Source: Stephanodiscus triporus
Lineage: Eukaryota; Bacillariophyta; Thalassiosirophyceae; Thalassiosirales; Thalassiosiraceae
NCBI GenBank assembly: GCA_036939755.1
Contig: JALLAZ010000885.1
Span: 1 to 11,420 of the forward strand
Reading direction: 5' to 3'
DNA length: 11,420 nt
Below, in pieces: positions 8,701 through 11,420 of the stretch (its first letter is position 1; each line of letters opens with the position of its first letter). Below the pieces are notes generated by a model. It ran no database searches. It saw nothing but the letters and a program-made list of their open reading frames with translations, and was not told the DNA's origin. Both the position numbers and the translations under genes were made by a program.

Positions 8701-11420
8701 CCGCCAACATATCATCCCTCTCTTTTGACAATGACTCCAACGACGTGACTAATCCATCACGTTCTATTACCAGGGTCGCGATGGAGTCAGCAAGCTTCTC
8801 TCGCTCCGTAAGTAGTTCCGTCGTGATCCGTTCCTTAGCGCTCAACTGTTTTCTGACGGCTTCAGTAATCTCTTCGTATGCCACTTTGTCATCTGTCACC
8901 TGCTTGGTAATCAACGAGAGCCGATACTCAGCTTCAGTCAAAGACTTGGCCGTCTCGTTCTTTTCCGATATCGCCTTTTTCAATTGTACATCCATAGCGC
9001 CCAAAGAATCATCAATAATTTCATTACTTTGGTATATCGACAGGAGATGATAAATGAATGTGAGAAAGACCATTAACTGATCAAAGATGATCGGGGGTGT
9101 GGGGGGTGTGGGGGGCAACATTTACTCACAATTTCTCGTCCAAGGCCTTAATTTCAAGACTCTTCTCGTCCATCACGCGCTTCAAGACATCCGCATGGTG
9201 ACATTCCAACGTCTCCATCGACCGACATAGTTTCTCATTCTCCAGCTTCAATCGTTGAACTTCCGCGACCAGCGCTTCGATGTGAGAGGCGTGACGCCTT
9301 GCCACCGACGTGACCTTGTCAAGATTAGAGGCCGACTCCGTGGATCTTTCGTTGCTGACATCGACCGCTCGAACGAGTTCGTCGATTCTCTTACTCATCT
9401 CCTCATTCTGTGTCGCAAGCTCGTTCCTTTCTCCCTCCAAACGCGCCAAGGCCTCCTCCCGCTCCCTCGTCAATTGTACGTCTGCCTCGAAGATCACGAT
9501 CCCGGCCTCAGAATCGTTCTTCAACGCGAGATTCTCCGCCAACAGAACATCCCTCTCCTTCGACAATGATACCGTCTTGGCGTTGGCGGACTGTACGCGT
9601 TGTGCGATTTCTGATAACTCTTCCTTCGATTCGGTCAGTCGCGATTGTAAATCCTCGATCAGGGCGCAATCTTCGCTCCTCCCTCGTTGCGATTCCTCCA
9701 ATTGCGTGACTAATCCATCACGTTCCCTTACCAGGGTCGCGATGGAGTCAGCAAGCTTCTCTCGCTCCGATAGGAGCTCCGTCTCAATCCGTTCCTTGGC
9801 GCCCAGCCGTTCACCGATAGCTTCTATACTCTCCTCGTGCGCCGCCTTATCATCCGCAATCTGCCTGGTAAGTTCTGAGAGGCGATATTCGGCGTCCTCC
9901 TTTTCGGATATCGCCTCTTTCAACGCCCACGAATTGGCGTCGTTGGCGGCATTCAATCGTGTAATATCGTTCCGGAGGGTCTCGACCTGCCTCTCCAACG
10001 CCTCCAACGCGTCTTTTTTTTTCGCCAGCAGGACGTCCCACTCCATCAACATCCCATTCTTTTCGGCGTCGGCGGACTCCGCGCGTCGTGCCATCTCCTC
10101 TTGTATTTTCTCACGCGCCCCCTCAAACGCGAGCCTCAACTCGGTAACCTCCGCCTCTCTTGCCGCAGTGACCTCCCGCAGCTTCCACCGCAACGACGTC
10201 ACCTCCATCCTCAGCTCCTCCTGCGCCAGGAGTTTCTCCTTCGTCATCCTCTCCGCGACGTCAGCGATTTCGTTTCGCAACGACAGCACGTTGGCGACGA
10301 GGCCGCCGCGCTCAAATCCGACTTCCGAAAGCGACACATCGACGGCGTCGAGCTCACTCGCAAGGTAGTCTCGCTCACGGACCACCTGTGTTAGCTCGTC
10401 CACCAATTTCGAGATATCGTCCCTCGGCGACGACCGTTCCTCGACGAGGCGATCGCGCTCCCCCACGACGTCCGCAAGCGACGCCCCGACGGCGTCGAGC
10501 TCCCTCGCAAGGTCGTCACGCTCGCGCACGACCCTCGTCAGCTCGTCCGCCAATTTCGAGATATCGTCCCTCGGCGACGACCGTTCGTCGACGCGGCCGT
10601 CGCGCTCTCCCCCGGCGTCCGCCGGCGTCGATGTCACCCGTTCGATCTCCCTCGCAAGGTCGTCGATCTCGATGGCCGCATTCGATGCCGACTCGACCGA
10701 CGCGTCGCGCGCGGGGAGCTCGATGGTCTCCTCCAACTTGTTACCGGCGATCGACGCGAGGCGCTCCCCGTCGTCTATCGCGGACGACGATGACGATGAA
10801 GACGAAGACGACGACTCGGCCTCTCCCGAGATCTCGGTCGTCCTGACTCGTCCCTCCTCCACGAGCCGCGTGGCCTCATCCCTCTCTTGGATCGCATCGT
10901 CCCTCTCTCGGATCGCGCTGTCCCTCTCTTGGACCGCCTCGTCCCTCTCTTGGACCGCCTCGTCCCTCTCTTGGACCGCCTCGTCCCTCCCAACGATCGC
11001 GTCGTCCCTCTCCCGGATCGCGTCGTCCCTCTCCCATGCGATCCTCGCCGCGCCTTCCTCGGCCGCCGCCCTCCCCTCCCTCGCCTCGTCCCTCTCCCCT
11101 CGCACCCTCGCTAGCTCCGCCTTCGCCCTCGCAAGCACCTCCATCAACTCGACGATCTCCCCCCCCCTCGTCGTCGCCGACCCGAAGTCGCCATTGTCCG
11201 CCCCGACGATCCCCCCGGCGAATAGCGCCCTCAGCGCCACACAGGTCTTCGTCAGCTCCTTCAAGTCGTCGTCGTCGTCGTCGTCGCATTCGTCCGTCGT
11301 CGCATTCGTAGTCGTAGTCGTAGTCGTAGTCGTCATCATCGTCGTCATTTTTTCGAGAAGCGAGGCGTACGCCGACCGAAGTCGCTCGTTCTCCTCGAGC
11401 GCCCGCCGGATGGCGCGCTC
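5738..11420 (-). CDS. giant coiled-coil protein, 5' end beyond the window
   Basis: Two exons lie in the window: 9130-11420 (open to the right edge) and 5738-9026 with its stop at 5738-5740. They give at least 1859 residues; numbering here starts at the edge. The frame before Met25 is open and also helix-like (ALEENERLRSAY), so the gene almost certainly starts further right. Nearly the whole protein is Glu/Lys/Leu/Arg-rich heptad sequence. In order: poly-Thr and poly-Asp (25-54), RDEAVQE heptads (about 132-181), poly-Ser, a 49-residue tandem repeat (about 274-371), then long coiled coil to a tandem C-x7-C module (about 1652-1821) near the C-terminus. No motor, kinase, transmembrane or other catalytic motif is visible. 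It could be a golgin-like tether, a centrosomal or cytoskeletal scaffold, or the tail of a motor whose head lies outside. I cannot choose among these. Two separate genes is less likely, because the intron restores one frame. Confidence 0.85.
5855..6364 (-). repeat. tandem duplicated C-terminal module (87 and 83 residues)
   Basis: Copy A (6104-6364) and copy B (5855-6103) both begin LENI, continue SLKKE.EAF..EAKAA..AQ, then C-x7-C, a Gly/Arg/Gln-rich link, and R.FDD.I. The start-to-start distance is 261 nt. A partial third start (LEHQVRILSSE) follows B. The Cys pair and the FDD segment break the plain heptad pattern, so this looks like a small defined unit inside the coiled coil. Confidence 0.8.
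8744..8808 (-). repeat. 65-nt near-identical block, exon 2 copy
   Basis: This block matches 9705-9769 at 63 of 65 positions by direct comparison, including 42 consecutive identical bases. It encodes EREKLADSIATLV and neighbouring residues. Similarity continues more weakly on both sides at the protein level. Confidence 0.9.
9027..9129 (-). other. intron in the coiled-coil gene (103 nt, phase 2)
   Basis: On the minus strand the donor is AAATT/GTGAGTAA, near-perfect. The acceptor is ATACCAAAG/TAATG after a pyrimidine-rich stretch. TT plus T gives Phe764, and the coiled coil runs straight on as NEIIDDSLGAMDVQL. Without splicing the upstream frame ends in a TGA inside the donor (9126-9128). An upstream CAG in TTTGATCAG is in the wrong phase. 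The plus strand of the intron carries three long G runs. Confidence 0.87.
9705..9769 (-). repeat. 65-nt near-identical block, exon 1 copy
   Basis: This is the partner of 8744-8808. After removing the intron, the two copies are 286 codons apart. The only two mismatches are adjacent and change the codon before ERDGLVT (Arg here, Ile in the other copy). Synonymous positions are otherwise unchanged. Confidence 0.9.
10308..10675 (-). repeat. 147-nt tandem repeat, two full copies and a partial one
   Basis: Units start at 10308, 10455 and 10602 on the plus strand, exactly 147 nt apart, each opening GCGCTC. The first two share a stretch of about 35 identical bases that encodes SSPRDDISKL. The encoded unit is 49 residues, exactly seven heptads, so duplication keeps the coiled-coil register. 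The third unit is truncated and diverged from about 10675. Confidence 0.88.
10879..11025 (-). repeat. 21-nt minisatellite, seven copies, encoding a heptad
   Basis: Seven units of 21 nt lie head to tail, starting at 10879, 10900, 10921, 10942, 10963, 10984 and 11005. The three central units are identical. Each encodes one heptad of the type RDEAVQE or RDDAIRE. More degenerate units flank the array on both sides. The segment is extremely charged with only Ala and Val/Ile as hydrophobic residues, so it could form a stable single helix rather than a tight coiled coil. Confidence 0.9.
11269..11348 (-). repeat. TCG and GTAGTC simple repeats encoding poly-Asp and poly-Thr
   Basis: A TCG run at about 11269-11287 encodes seven consecutive Asp, and a GTAGTC run at 11307-11334 encodes consecutive Thr after MTTMM. 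The reading frame stays open through both and continues upstream, so they are treated as coding, but a low-complexity tract like this could also tolerate length changes. Confidence 0.8.

Noticed and set aside
9126..9126. Two separate coiled-coil genes meeting at 9121-9126
   Set aside because: The upstream stop lies within a near-perfect GTGAGTAA donor. A phase-matched acceptor follows 103 nt later, and the residues before the downstream frame's first coiled coil (Pro and hydrophobic) are intron-like.

Overview
The window is nuclear DNA of a eukaryote, most likely a photosynthetic stramenopile and plausibly a diatom. Three things point there: genes have short GT-AG introns; neighbours are arranged head-to-head and tail-to-tail rather than in operons; and a bacterial-type GTPase carries an N-terminal presequence of the kind used for complex plastids (hydrophobic signal peptide, then a Phe directly after the predicted cleavage site, then a Ser-rich stretch). 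The species cannot be named from the sequence. GC-rich CGA/GAC, GGA and GTAGTC simple repeats run through the coding DNA and become Ser, Asp, Thr, Arg-Ser and Asp-Tyr tracts in the proteins.

Layout. 1-287 is AT-rich flank with three diverged copies of a GTAC-containing repeat. 288-1652 (minus) is an intronless plastid-type YchF/Obg-family GTPase. 1653-1920 is a compact divergent promoter region. 1921-5079 (plus) is RAD17, the clamp-loader subunit of the DNA-damage checkpoint, rebuilt here as four exons (1921-3393, 3632-3672, 3787-4829, 4943-5079) giving 897 residues. 5080-5737 is the space between two convergent genes and holds no gene I can support. 5738-11420 (minus) is the 3' part of one giant coiled-coil gene that continues past the right edge. 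A phase-compatible 103-nt intron (9027-9129) joins two long reading frames into at least 1859 residues.

How the genes relate. YchF (translation-associated ATP/GTPase, probably plastid) and RAD17 (nuclear checkpoint) share only an intergenic promoter region, and no common pathway is evident. The coiled-coil protein is unassigned. Its main interest is its history: it contains a 7 x 21-nt minisatellite, a 147-nt tandem repeat, a 65-nt block almost identical in both exons, a four-times repeated His-Ala motif and a C-terminal tandem module with a C-x7-C pair. No mobile element, CRISPR array, rRNA or tRNA was recognised. The best leads are the duplicated module in the coiled-coil protein, the near-identical block on either side of its intron, and the heavily expanded AAA+ domain of RAD17. 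None amounts to a demonstrated new biological system.
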